Positions 31,010-40,539 of a stretch of 64,000 nt of DNA are shown piece by piece (position 1 is the first letter of the stretch; every line of letters begins with the position of its first letter). This DNA comes from Tritrichomonas musculus (lineage: Eukaryota; Parabasalia; Tritrichomonadida; Tritrichomonadidae). A program made the position numbers and the translations under genes. Below the pieces are notes generated by a model. The model ran no database searches. It had not been told where the DNA came from and saw nothing but the letters and a program-made list of their open reading frames with translations. The stretch covers positions 4,774,001-4,838,000 of the forward strand of contig JAPFFF010000010.1 in NCBI GenBank assembly GCA_039105265.1, given 5' to 3'.

Positions 31010-31950
31010 TATTTTAAATATCTCATTAAATAATCATAAACATAAAACACTCTATAATTAATATTTGTTTATAAACATAAATACAATTTAATTAAATCGT
31101 AAAATTAATGAAACGTCAATACCAGCAAGTTGGAGGGGGTTTTCTCAATTGCATTCAATTTTCAAAATTTTATAAAAAAATATAGATATTTGATATTTCA
31201 AGTTGAAAAGAACATATAGTAATTTTACATATTATTTGATACATGATATATTATGCAAAAAAAACATTTTCGTTGAGTTTTGGATGAGTCAGTCGGAATA
31301 TTAAAATCAACATATCTTTATTAAATTTTATATAAATTGGGAATGTAATACATTATTTCGGTTTATATCAACAATATATTTCTTATTAAGCTTGAAATTC
31401 CTCATTTAAATCTAAATTTGGCAAATAAAAAGCTTTTTTATTTTTGAAGTTCCCATGTAAAAAATGGCCCTATCATTCTCAATAAAACTTATCTATTATA
31501 TTAAATGTAATATTTAATGCTTATAAACATTTTTATATACGAAACGTTAGAGCCATTTTTAAGATACAAATGCTATTTATATATGGCCAAAATTGTTTTT
31601 AATATTTGACTATCCATTCAATTAATTGATAAAGCTTTATTAAATATATGTTTTGATTGATTTTATTAAATTCTGAGAATTATGATTTATTCCTCTCAAT
31701 TTAAAAAATGGACAAAAAAGTAAAGAAAATGAGCATTTCTATTTAAGAAAACTTAATAAAATTTACAAAAACTAAATATTGCATTGAAATATTAATGAAT
31801 ATATATTTATTATTGTATGAAAAGGAAATTGGTGAAAAAATTATTATTAGCATATTTTGATTATTTTTGAACAAAGCATGAATTTGGTTATATTATCCAG
31901 GCATAACTTTCCATGTAGTGTCAATTAATAATCCTTTCACGATATTATTG
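31010..31950. other. AT-rich DNA, no gene seen
   Basis: Stops are dense in all frames. GGAGGGGGTTTTCTCAATTG near 31,135 matches, inverted, sequence near 15,940, suggesting that an older dispersed repeat flanks the whole mobile region. Confidence 0.5.
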
Positions 31951-31957
31951 TTATCCT

Positions 31958-32935
31958 TCAACAATGATTCAGCAAAGGTTGAAATGTAAATTCCAGATTG
32001 TATGTAATGCATCTTTTCGTTATAAAAATTTTACATAATTTTTTTTTCCTTGCGCACTCCTCTATATTTAACTGGAGGTATCCTTTTAGATTATTTTTTA
32101 AATCTTTTAAACAGGATAATGCTTTGCATTTTGAATGATAAAATATATTGTAATATTCAAACAGAAATTCTGTGTCATCGTTATGATTCAAATCATTTTC
32201 AACTAGTCTTTTTGCAAAAAAGTTGAAGATGTTTGAATAATCATAAATGCCAGTGCACATTAAAGGTTTGTGCAATTAAATTGCCCCTGTCCCTGGAGAT
32301 AATTTGTTAATTTTCAGTTCAAAAAAATAATGTAGCCGAAATTTCGGCTTAGTTCGAAATCTATTCCTGCTTCTTAGAAAAGAATAGCATTTTTTTTCTT
32401 TTTTAGTCCATTTAGCAAATACCCAAAAAACAGAAGCATATACATGAATTGCGAATGAAACATAAACTGAAATATAAAATCTTGGTTCATCCTGGTCGGA
32501 AAAATGAAATATGGACGTTCTTATTCCATTATCAAATGTTTGAATGTATGATCTTCTCGGAACTTTTTTAAAATCATCAAGTTCATTGATAAAACAAGAA
32601 ACATTCCTTTTTGTCCATATATTTTCCTAGGGAAACAGTTCAATTTCTTGTATAATCCAATGGTTTTTCGTATTTTCATGTTGCTCATCATACATTTCAT
32701 TTTGCCGCATGAAAATTCCTCTTGCTTCTGGTACTGGCTGATCATTTTGCTGCATGAAGATTCCTCTTGCTTGTGGCACTGGTTGACTATTTTGCTGCAT
32801 GAAGATTCCTCTTGCTTCTGGCACTGGCTGCCCACTTTGCTGCATGAGGTTTGTACTGTCAATATCAAAAATTTGATCAGGTAATCGTAACTCTGACGAA
32901 ATAATTAAAGTCTGTTGGTAATCATCATCATCCAT
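31958..32935 (-). pseudogene. Degenerate gene with three PVPEARGIF repeats, unknown family
   Basis: An ATG at 32,935 opens a frame (MDDDDYQQTLIISSELRLPD) with three copies of MQQNxQPVPEARGIF. Coding sense then continues in other frames (32,635-32,521, about 32,520-32,280 and 32,275-31,958), so there are at least two or three frame changes. The later part has protein-like segments (DEPRFYISVYVSFAIHVY, FFAKRLVENDLNHNDDTEF). I recognise no domain. It might be an old transposon gene, since it sits among mobile DNA. Confidence 0.5.
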
Positions 32936-32999
32936 AAATCGGTAAAAAAAAGTGATCTAAAATAGGAAATTGTTGAAGTGAACCTTTTTACAGACAGTG

Positions 33000-33100
33000 C
33001 TATTGAAATAAACGGACAGTAATACTGAAATAAACGGACAGTGCTATTGAAATAAACGGACAGTAATACTGAAATAAACGGATAGCGATACTAAATTTGA
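33000..33100. repeat. Short tandem repeat AATAAACGGACAGT
   Basis: Four to five copies of a 20- to 21-bp unit (TATTGAAATAAACGGACAG) at the left border of the helicase element. Confidence 0.7.
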
Positions 33101-33600
33101 AGTGAAATATCACGAACTTTATAGTGTACAATACTAAAGTAGTAAGGTTAGGGAGGGCTACAGGTACTACGTACCTTACGCCCACGTTCGCTTCGCTCAC
33201 TCCCCTAACTCTAATTCATTCAGTCTACCAAAAATTGACATTTTTGTCATCCTCGACCAAATTAGTATATATACCCGCCACAGTCGCGTGACAGCTAATT
33301 TAATTGACGAAGTCCCCCAAAAATCAGCTGTTTTGGTATTTAATTTAGTGCTACTTGAGGCACAAGACTATAGATATATGTCTATATATGACAATACTAA
33401 TAGCGATAACCTATAATAATGGCTAAATAAACTATAATAATAGGCGAAATCGGCTATATTAATATGAAACCGTTTCTAAACAATTCCATAGCTATACTCA
33501 TATACGACATTATCGAGATTGTGTCCAATAAAGTAGAACTAATAGTGGCAGATAATGAATGACTATTGTAGCATATAATGAATGACTAAATGTATAAACA

Positions 33601-35595
33601 ATGGGTTTGATATGTGAATTACATGAAAATTTTCTCCGAATGAAACCAATGACACTGAACACTATGTTATACAGTTACGTACACGAAGATATAAAATATG
33701 AGTCTGTTGATGATTATAGATATCCAGTTCCTGACGCTGACGATGCTTTCGCTAACGCTGATCCATTGAAACAACAAATCGAACCAATACCAACACCAGA
33801 AGAAGTCCATGATCCGTCATATATTCGATGGCAGATGTTTGATGAGATCCCTGAACGATTATACACTATACAGTGTGAAGGTTACTTCGATAAGAACGGC
33901 CATCCATTAGATGATGAAACATCGATTAAACACCTAACTAATGGTGAACATAAACTTTGTGTTGATGATATTATAGAATGTTATGATGAGAATGGTAACT
34001 TTCTCGGTTATGTCGACTTTGATAACTCTCCTTGTTATTACATAGACCATGATAAGTATGATTTACGTAAGATCACTAAACAAATCCGGACCAAGAAGTT
34101 CATCTGTGAAGCTCCAATCGGTTCTGGTAAATCGACAGCGATTCGTAAATGGATTGCATCGCATAGTACAGAGAGGTTTATGGTAATAGTTCCAACAGTG
34201 AATATCGCTGAAGAGTTCTATACCAAGTTGAGTGATATGGATGTTAATTCCATTCGGTTGTGTGTTAACGATAATGCGTTTAAAGAGTTTCACAAAGCTG
34301 TACACAATGAAGTTAATGTGATTATTACTACATACAACACAGCTTCGAAATGTTTAGGGGATCTAATTGAAGAATATTACATGAACGAACAACGATTAGA
34401 TTACTTTCTAGTGATTGATGAAGCGCATATGTTACTACAACATATTGGATTGATTGAGATTACTAAAGAGTTCGATAAGGTTGCGTTAATAAGTGCTACT
34501 GCTGACGATATTAAACACTTCGCGTGTTTTAGAGATTACATAATCGTTAATCCATGTATCGATAAGAGATACAATCGAAATATATACGTTAACAAGTTGA
34601 TACCAGATGCTGATGAACAAAGAGCTGAGATAGTGAACTTAATCGATACAAAGCGAATGAACTACGATAAAGTATTAGTGAAGATCGAAGATAAGAAACA
34701 ATGTAAGTTGTTGAAAGAGATGCTGATAGATAGATACAAGGTTGCGTTATACACAGGTGATACCAAAGAGATTAAGTTGAATGAAGATGGTTTGTTCGAT
34801 GAAGATGTTGATGTTGTTATATCTACCTCATCTATCCAGAATGGACAGTCCATTAAAGAGAATATTCTATCTGTATTCGTCCAAACCTATATCGATAGTG
34901 TGTCCAGTGTTAAACAGTTTCTAGGTCGAAACCGAAATCGAAACTCGGATGTATATGTATATGTTCGATATGGTAAACACATGAAGAATAGAAAGTACTC
35001 GATACCGAACAACAGATATGAGAGATACTTAAACGAACTGCGATATACAGCATGGAACCATATGAGCAAAACAGGTTGGAATTATATATTACGTGGGTAT
35101 GGTCGTGTACAGTTCGTTAAATCTTATGCTGCTGATGACGATGATTCACAAAGTGAAGTTCTCGAAGAGAATGATACTTCGTACTCCGCTACCGCGGATG
35201 AACCAGTTGATGATGATGAATCTGTTGATGAACATGTCGTTAATGAACCTATCGTTGATGAACATGTCGTTAATAAACCTACCGCGGATGAACATGCCGT
35301 TAATGAATCCATCGTTGATGAGCATATCGTTAATGAACCTATCGTTGATGATACTATCGTTGATGAACCTATCGTTGATGAACATGTCGTTAATGAACCT
35401 ATCGTTGATGATACTATCGTTGATGAGCATGTCGTTAATAAACCTATCGTTGATATAGAATTTACTACCAAAAGAGATCTATACAACTATTATGGAATCG
35501 ATATTAAGACAATACCAGATGGGTATGAAGTTAATATGAGATATAACAGAGTTAACGGTAAACGAGGTCGAGTATATAAATTGGTGAAGAAGTGA
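33601..35595 (+). CDS. DEAH-box superfamily 2 helicase of a mobile element
   Basis: 664 residues from the ATG at 33,601. The motifs are complete: Walker A APIGSGKST (about 171-179), IIVPTVNIAEEF (Ia), TTYNTASK, VIDEAH (about 271-276), LISATADD (III), VISTSSIQNG (V) and QFLGRNRNR (VI, about 439). This set is close in style to viral and plasmid origin-binding or DNA-unwinding SF2 helicases. Residues about 540-620 are acidic Val-Asn-Glu-Pro-Ile-Val-Asp-Glu-His repeats, followed by a basic 45-residue C-terminal domain (TTKRDLYNYYGIDIKTIPDG...RGRVYKLVKK). It probably unwinds element DNA during replication or transposition. Base composition differs from the host genes, and the frame is open. Confidence 0.75.
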   Translation: MGLICELHENFLRMKPMTLNTMLYSYVHEDIKYESVDDYRYPVPDADDAFANADPLKQQIEPIPTPEEVHDPSYIRWQMFDEIPERLYTIQCEGYFDKNGHPLDDETSIKHLTNGEHKLCVDDIIECYDENGNFLGYVDFDNSPCYYIDHDKYDLRKITKQIRTKKFICEAPIGSGKSTAIRKWIASHSTERFMVIVPTVNIAEEFYTKLSDMDVNSIRLCVNDNAFKEFHKAVHNEVNVIITTYNTASKCLGDLIEEYYMNEQRLDYFLVIDEAHMLLQHIGLIEITKEFDKVALISATADDIKHFACFRDYIIVNPCIDKRYNRNIYVNKLIPDADEQRAEIVNLIDTKRMNYDKVLVKIEDKKQCKLLKEMLIDRYKVALYTGDTKEIKLNEDGLFDEDVDVVISTSSIQNGQSIKENILSVFVQTYIDSVSSVKQFLGRNRNRNSDVYVYVRYGKHMKNRKYSIPNNRYERYLNELRYTAWNHMSKTGWNYILRGYGRVQFVKSYAADDDDSQSEVLEENDTSYSATADEPVDDDESVDEHVVNEPIVDEHVVNKPTADEHAVNESIVDEHIVNEPIVDDTIVDEPIVDEHVVNEPIVDDTIVDEHVVNKPIVDIEFTTKRDLYNYYGIDIKTIPDGYEVNMRYNRVNGKRGRVYKLVKK

Positions 35596-35634
35596 ATCGA
35601 CGATGTGATTCCTTTGTATTTTTCTCGAACTGAA

Positions 35635-35871
35635 ATGACCGCATTAACAGAACTATTCGCATGTTATGATATGAACAAGTTGAAGCATGAACTCGCTAGA
35701 CTTATCGAATCCAAAGACTATAAGACAGTGAATACATTGTTACGTCGTAATCCAAATACATGGAAATTTAATACTCGTGAACTTAATGAAGAGATACCAT
35801 GTGATGATAAACACTTCACTAAACGAAAAGGTGTAATGAAGTTCGAGACCAGACCTCGACGTAAAGACTAA
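35635..35871 (+). CDS. Small basic element protein, paralogue 1
   Basis: About 78 residues from the ATG at 35,635. It contains ARLIESKDYKTVNTLLRRN, a RELNEEIP segment and KHFTKRKGVMKFETRPRRKD. The same layout (DYKTxNTLxRRNP, LNEDIP, RFTKR) occurs in the palindrome proteins at 40,110 and 47,046. It lies just after the helicase gene. The basic tail suggests nucleic-acid binding. Function unknown. Confidence 0.6.
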   Translation: MTALTELFACYDMNKLKHELARLIESKDYKTVNTLLRRNPNTWKFNTRELNEEIPCDDKHFTKRKGVMKFETRPRRKD

Positions 35872-35910
35872 GACATGATGAGACCAAAAAGATGATTTTT
35901 TTGGCAAAAA

Positions 35911-36020
35911 CCAACTATAGTAGATGCGTCATGCATTCGATATAAGAGATGAACATACTAACCCGGGATCGTACATCCAATCCCTTATAAAGAGAAACAA
36001 TATGCATCTACTATAGTTGG
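35911..36020. repeat. 17-bp inverted repeat containing the element's terminal octamer
   Basis: CCAACTATAGTAGATGC (35,911-35,927) and its exact complement (36,004-36,020) enclose 76 bp. AGTAGATG/CATCTACT are also the outermost bases of the 8.6-kb palindrome. This may be a small related insertion, or an internal recombination or replication site. Confidence 0.65.
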
Positions 36021-36167
36021 GGAACGTGATTTAACACGTTCATTACGAGGATTACATTTGTCGACAAATGCTTCTGTGTTATCTATACCACAAGTAATAG
36101 CTTACCACATAGGTGTTAATTCGCTATGGGCTCTATCACAAATATGATACAAAATAACACAGAAAAT

Positions 36168-36241
36168 CGGTATAGCAGCGAATCGAACTTGCACCTGCAA
36201 CCGAAGTCCGGAGAGGCACTTCATGATCCAACAACTATACC
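36168..36241 (-). tRNA. tRNA-like sequence, non-canonical
   Basis: A 74-nt minus-strand segment with a perfect 7-bp acceptor-like stem (GGTATAG at 36,241-36,235, CTATACC at 36,175-36,169). An A-box-like TGGTATAGTTG, a B-box-like AGTTCGATTC and a TTTT tract right after it fit a polymerase III unit. GAAGT...ACTTC could form an anticodon-like stem, but the loop has ten bases and no proper T stem forms. It is therefore a decayed tRNA or a tRNA mimic. The isotype cannot be given. The palindrome keeps only its first part (near 40,023-40,047). Confidence 0.25.
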
Positions 36242-36311
36242 AACACAGCTGCTAATTATAGTATCGAAATTAACATTTATGCGTTTTCTGTGTTAATTTA
36301 ATTCCATCGAA

Positions 36312-36488
36312 ATGAGTAAGACCAAGAATCCATCATTTGCAAAGCAAACTCCATACAATGGACAACCGACTCTCGAAGAGTTATACACTACAGACGACTT
36401 AACAGTACTTAAACGAGCTATCACCGAGTTAACAACCAAACAAGATTATAAGACCCTCAACACAAAATTAAATCTGGTCTTTACCTGA
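36312..36488 (+). pseudogene. Small element protein, paralogue 2, incomplete
   Basis: It begins MSKTKNPSFAKQTPYNGQPT and matches, almost residue for residue, the 130-residue protein of the palindrome (40,110-40,502). The similarity stops at the right limit of the element at about 36,465, where unrelated AT-rich DNA begins. A fossil copy. Confidence 0.7.
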
Positions 36489-37212
36489 ACATCTCCGAGT
36501 CCACCTAATATTAATAAATCAGATTTATTTTAATATTATTTTATAAATATATTTTTATTTCATTTAAATGATTTAAGATTAATTGAATCTAATATGATAT
36601 TAAATGTTATTTTTTAAAATAATTATCCAACGAATTTAATTGAAAAATTGAAATAAATTGAGTCTTCAGAAAATCAAACACCACTTTTTCAGGGGAGATT
36701 TAAAAGAGCCCTAAAATATTCTATATTATACATAAGTACATCATCTCACTTTTTATAAAATTATCTTGTATTGATTATATCTTAATAATCTAAGTAATAT
36801 ATTGGAATTAAAACATAAAATATTTTTATTAACCTTTATTATATATTAATATATAAGCAATAATGATAGTTTTAAAGTTTTGCTCGTAAAAATTTATATA
36901 TCTTTAAAAATCCAAAAAAAAAAAATTGAAAATTAGGTTGCCAGGATAGGATAATTAAATATTTATATTGAAATAAATAAAATATGTCTGTATGAGAGCA
37001 AACGGTAGGTCCATTTTGGAATAACAAAAGGATGAAATTTTCACTTTTTGAGAGAGCATGATTATAAAATCAAACTTTTTCAGACAAATAATTATTATTT
37101 TTCTGAAGAAAAGCTATTATTTTCTGAGTGAAAGCTCTTATTTTCTGAGATGAAAATATAAAATATATTCAATTTTTGAGAGTAATTGACAAGAGATATA
37201 GTTATTTTTTAA
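36489..37212. other. AT-rich DNA between two mobile elements
   Basis: No gene is seen. Near 37,080-37,160 there are three copies of a TATTTTCTGA motif, directly upstream of the transposase ATG; these could be binding sites. Confidence 0.45.
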
Positions 37213-39279
37213 ATGAAAAAAGCAAGGTTTCTCAACTTCCAAAGAGAAATTCACCATCTTAAATCGATTATCAGAAAACAGAAACATGAAATTAACCTCC
37301 TCTCTATGTTAAATAACCGAAAGCAACTTTTGATTCAACATTATGCAAATCAAAATAAACAAATACATGAATTCGATATTAACAAAAGCAACTTTACCAA
37401 TCGTAAAACTTTTAACGTTATAAAAGATTTGCTAAAAAATCTTCCATTGCATCCAAATGCTCGTAACTATACTATTGAATCAAAATTATTCTATCTCAGT
37501 CTTTTTGAGAAATCAGCAGATGCTTATAATTGGCTGGCTAAGGTCTTTCCAGTACCTTGCGAGTCAAATTTAAGGAAGACCTTTACAAATATGATAAAAG
37601 AAAAAGAATATGATTTGTTATCTTTAGAAAATTTACCTCAAGTTATTTCTAAAATTAATCCTCCTGAAGATATTGATACTGTACTATCGGTTGATGCGTT
37701 CAGCTCTACCATTCTTATGAAGATTTCAGAATCTCAAAAATCTGACAAAAAAAACGATGAAATTTTTTATAATCCCGTCACTTTTAATAACGATAATTCA
37801 AAAAGTGAAATAAATATAAATTCTGAGAAAAATAATTTTCAAATATCAATTGATGATAATAATAACACAAAATTAAATTCAACATACAATAATATTTCTA
37901 ATGAAAAAGAAAATCGTTTTTCGATACACTTCAATAAATATGAATGCAGCAACGTTTTTATATTTTTACTTTTGCCATTTAGAGTTGACATAAAACCTCA
38001 AATAATTTTCTTAAAACCTTCAAAAAGCGGCTCTGCCAATGAAGAAATAAATTCAATTATTTCAATTATATTAAAGCATCTCAAAAAAAGCAGATTTAAA
38101 ATTAAATGCATATCATGCGATGGAGACAGATTTTATAGTAAATTTTTTGAAAAACAATTTAATTTCAATTATTCCATTATTAAAGATAAATCTTTTGAAT
38201 TGTTTATAATTGAATTCTCAAAATTGGAAGAGATATGGATAAGCGACCCTCTTCATTTGTTCAAAAACGGCAGGACCAGAATAATGAATAATAATGTAAT
38301 AATTAACCCTTTTATAGAATCTTCTTATTTTAATTCTGAAGAAATAAACGAAATTTTGGAACTTGGTTCCATTTTAACTGATAGAAGCGCCGTTGGAAAA
38401 ATGAGGGATGTATATCCTACGTCATTATTTACTTTTAACAACTCGATAAAATTATTCCGATGTGGTAAATTTGAAGCATTTGTTTATATTTTTCTTTATT
38501 CGTTATGGAACGAGTGCCTTTTAAATAAAAAAAATTGGCAATGGCACAAGATTATATCTACTTTCAATTCTACAGCAAATTTTAATTGTTTTATATGAAG
38601 AACTTAGTACAAAAAAACTTCCACTTAACATTGGTTTTAAAAAATCTAAAAACATCGAATATGTGACGATATTTACATTAGAAAAAATGCAAAGGTGGAT
38701 TTCAACAGTTTCTCTTCAAATATTTGTCATTTATTTGAATGATTTAAGAACTGGTTTGAATCGACTTGGAAGCCATTGTACAGAGCAACAAATTGGACAA
38801 ATCCGCTCTTTTTGTTGCAATGATCATCGTTTGGAGAAAATCATTCATGCTTGTGCAGTCCTAGTTCTGATAAAAGATATTAGCAAAACATTATTTAATG
38901 GTATCTATATAAAAAAGAGATTAAATACAGGCGGCTGCCAGCTTTCAACTGGCGGTTTAAATCTCACTTTTTGTGATACAGCTGAAAAAGTTGCAAACCT
39001 AATTTTAGGAATTGTTGAATTTAAAGAAAAACCTTCATGCGAAGATATGTTAATTTTTGATGAAGCACTTTTTAATTTTATTTGTAAAGCTCCATATGAT
39101 CTATCTCCTCTTCCATCCAAAAATTCAAATCTAACAATTGTTATGAGATATAATTCGCAAGGAAGAAAAAACACTTACAAGCCACAAACTACTAAGAGAA
39201 TTAGATGGACCGAAAATGACGATAAAGTATTTGATCAACATATTTATTTATCAAAAGAGAATAAATTATATGATATATA
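37213..39279 (+). pseudogene. P-element-like transposase gene, 5' and middle part
   Basis: From the ATG at 37,213: a coiled coil (residues 5-60, with leucines and KQKHEINLL), a helical segment with EKSADAYNWLAKVFPVPCESNLR, then an RNase H-like core with Asp in LSVDAFSST, CISCDGDRFYSKFF and WISDPLHLFKNGRTRI. The last one is the D-x-x-H-x-x-K-N/R box seen in P-element/THAP9 transposases. After a frame change near 38.58 kb, coding continues (from about 38,590 to 39,279) with GSHCTEQQIGQIRS, probably holding the catalytic Glu, and TKRIRWTENDDKVFDQHIY, the start of a Myb/SANT-like domain. The gene is interrupted there by the palindrome; its end is at 47,877-48,110. P elements make 8-bp target duplications, like those of the two MITEs in this window. 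I did not find the terminal inverted repeats. Confidence 0.65.
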
Positions 39280-39455
39280 AGTAGATGTATTAGACTGTGT
39301 TTCGGATACTACGTATCCTCCACCCAGTCTAACGCACGGATCTGCCATTTCCGCCATCGCCGACCCCTTATGATAGTCCAAAACTATAGCTCTAACGATC
39401 ACTTGTAAACGACCACCCTATCGATATTCATTTAACTTTTTTATCTTCATTCCAA

Positions 39456-39662
39456 ATGAGTGAGTACTTCATGTACTATGACGATTTCGGGTTTAAACCA
39501 GAGAGTTATCATTTCATTACTCCAGATAGGTATCCGAATGATATTAAACGAATATGGTCTACATGTAATGGAACACATATGTTCCGTAAACGTGTCTACT
39601 TCTTCAGTCCAAGTCATAAGACCCCTCGAATGGGCACTTGCGTAAGATCATATGCGCAGTAG
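39456..39662 (+). CDS. 68-aa element protein (left-arm copy)
   Basis: MSEYFMYYDDFGFKPESYHF start, Tyr/Phe-rich, then RKRVYFFSPSHKTPRMGTC. It is the first small gene inside the arm terminus and is identical to the right-arm copy. No family recognised. Confidence 0.5.
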   Translation: MSEYFMYYDDFGFKPESYHFITPDRYPNDIKRIWSTCNGTHMFRKRVYFFSPSHKTPRMGTCVRSYAQ

Positions 39663-39703
39663 GTCTATTATTTTTGGTTTGTACCGTTAAGAATCGATCA
39701 TAA

Positions 39704-40093
39704 ATGTATATCACCAACGAACTTATCGTGAACGATCCAGCTATAACATCTATCGTAAACGATCCATCTATGACATCTATCGTGAACGATCCAACTATAA
39801 CATCTATCGTAAACGATCCAACTATAACATCTGATGTAAACGATCCAGCTATAACATCTATCGTAAACGATCCATCTATGACATCTATCGTGAACGATCC
39901 AGCTATAACATCTATCGTAAACGATCCATCTATGACATCTATCGTGAACGATCCAACTATAACATCTGATGTAAACGATCCATCTATAACATCTATCGTA
40001 AACGATCCAACTATAACATCTGATCCAACAACTATACCAACACAGCTAGCTAATTATAGTATCGAAATTAACATTTATGCGTTATCTGTGTAA
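39704..40093 (+). CDS. VNDPxxTSI repeat protein (left-arm copy)
   Basis: 129 residues, of which the middle hundred are eleven copies of the nonapeptide V-N-D-P-(A/S/T)-(I/M)-T-S-(I/D), i.e. a 27-bp coding repeat. It is similar in style to the V-N-E-P-I-V-D repeats of the helicase at 33.6 kb. No signal or membrane helix. Function unknown; it could be a by-product of a DNA-level repeat. Confidence 0.5.
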   Translation: MYITNELIVNDPAITSIVNDPSMTSIVNDPTITSIVNDPTITSDVNDPAITSIVNDPSMTSIVNDPAITSIVNDPSMTSIVNDPTITSDVNDPSITSIVNDPTITSDPTTIPTQLANYSIEINIYALSV

Positions 40094-40109
40094 GTTTAAT
40101 TCCATCGAA

Positions 40110-40502
40110 ATGAGTAAGACCAAGAATCCATCATTTGCAAAGCAAACTCCATACAATGGACAACCGACACTCGAAGAGTTATACACTACCGATGACTTAT
40201 CAGTACTTAAACGAGCTATCATCGAGTTAACAACCAAACAAGATTATAAGACCCTCAACACCCTGTTTCGTCGTAATCCAAATGCTAGTAAGTTCGACAG
40301 TAGAACACTTAATGAAGATATACCACAATCGACAAAACGATTCACCAAACGTAATGGCAAACTCTGTAATGTATCACGAACAGTTCCGCGACAGAGTACT
40401 ACCAAACCAGAAGAGAGTGACTCATACACATACAAGTCCAGATACTACGATCCACATACCAAATCGTTTAAGTATGTCACTAGAATACAATCCAAATACT
40501 AA
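40110..40502 (+). CDS. Small basic element protein, 130 aa (left-arm copy)
   Basis: The start MSKTKNPSFAKQ at 40,110 is chosen because the related fossil at 36,312 begins there; the frame itself opens at 40,077. It contains LEELYTTDDLSVLKRAIIEL, DYKTLNTLFRRNPNASKFD, LNEDIPQSTKRFTKR and a basic C-terminus with YYDPHTKSFKYVTR. Homologous to the 78-residue protein at 35,635. Probably nucleic-acid binding by composition. Function unknown. Confidence 0.6.
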   Translation: MSKTKNPSFAKQTPYNGQPTLEELYTTDDLSVLKRAIIELTTKQDYKTLNTLFRRNPNASKFDSRTLNEDIPQSTKRFTKRNGKLCNVSRTVPRQSTTKPEESDSYTYKSRYYDPHTKSFKYVTRIQSKY

Positions 40503-40539
40503 GTGAATCACTCCATTGGTAACATATCTATTTTTGATC

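Larger units (their letters stand above)
28628..31010. repeat. Tandem repeat of about 300-bp units carrying later insertions
   Basis: One unit runs from 'AATATTTGAGAGGGCAATC' through 'TTATCAAAATAAAGATTTAT' and 'TTTTCAAAAAACACG' to 'GGATAGAAAAAACGAG'. Unit one (28,628-30,409) is lengthened by the insertion at 28,761-30,224. Unit two (30,410-30,959) is lengthened by the one at 30,492-30,732. A third begins at about 30,960 and decays. The left neighbour of the array is at 16,624-16,675, on the other side of the MULE element, so the MULE landed inside this repeat. Confidence 0.75.
33127..36465 (+). mobile_element. DEAH-helicase element, relative of the 8.6-kb palindrome (incomplete)
   Basis: A compositionally distinct, less AT-rich block. 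At its left is a terminal-type hairpin (33,143-33,210, TTAGGGAG paired with CTCCCCTAA, enclosing GGTACTACGTACC) that parallels GGATACTACGTATCC at the ends of the palindrome. It holds a helicase gene, two related small genes, a 17-bp inverted repeat with the octamer AGTAGATG and a tRNA-like sequence. From 36,215 to its right limit it is closely similar to 40,021-40,263 in the palindrome. The family is unknown. The AG...CT ends and short target duplication of its relative recall Polintons, but no capsid, polymerase, integrase or packaging gene is seen here. It looks incomplete. Confidence 0.6.

Noticed and set aside
35093-35486. Frames overlapping the helicase tail repeats
   Set aside because: Shadows of the VNEPIVDEH coding repeat.
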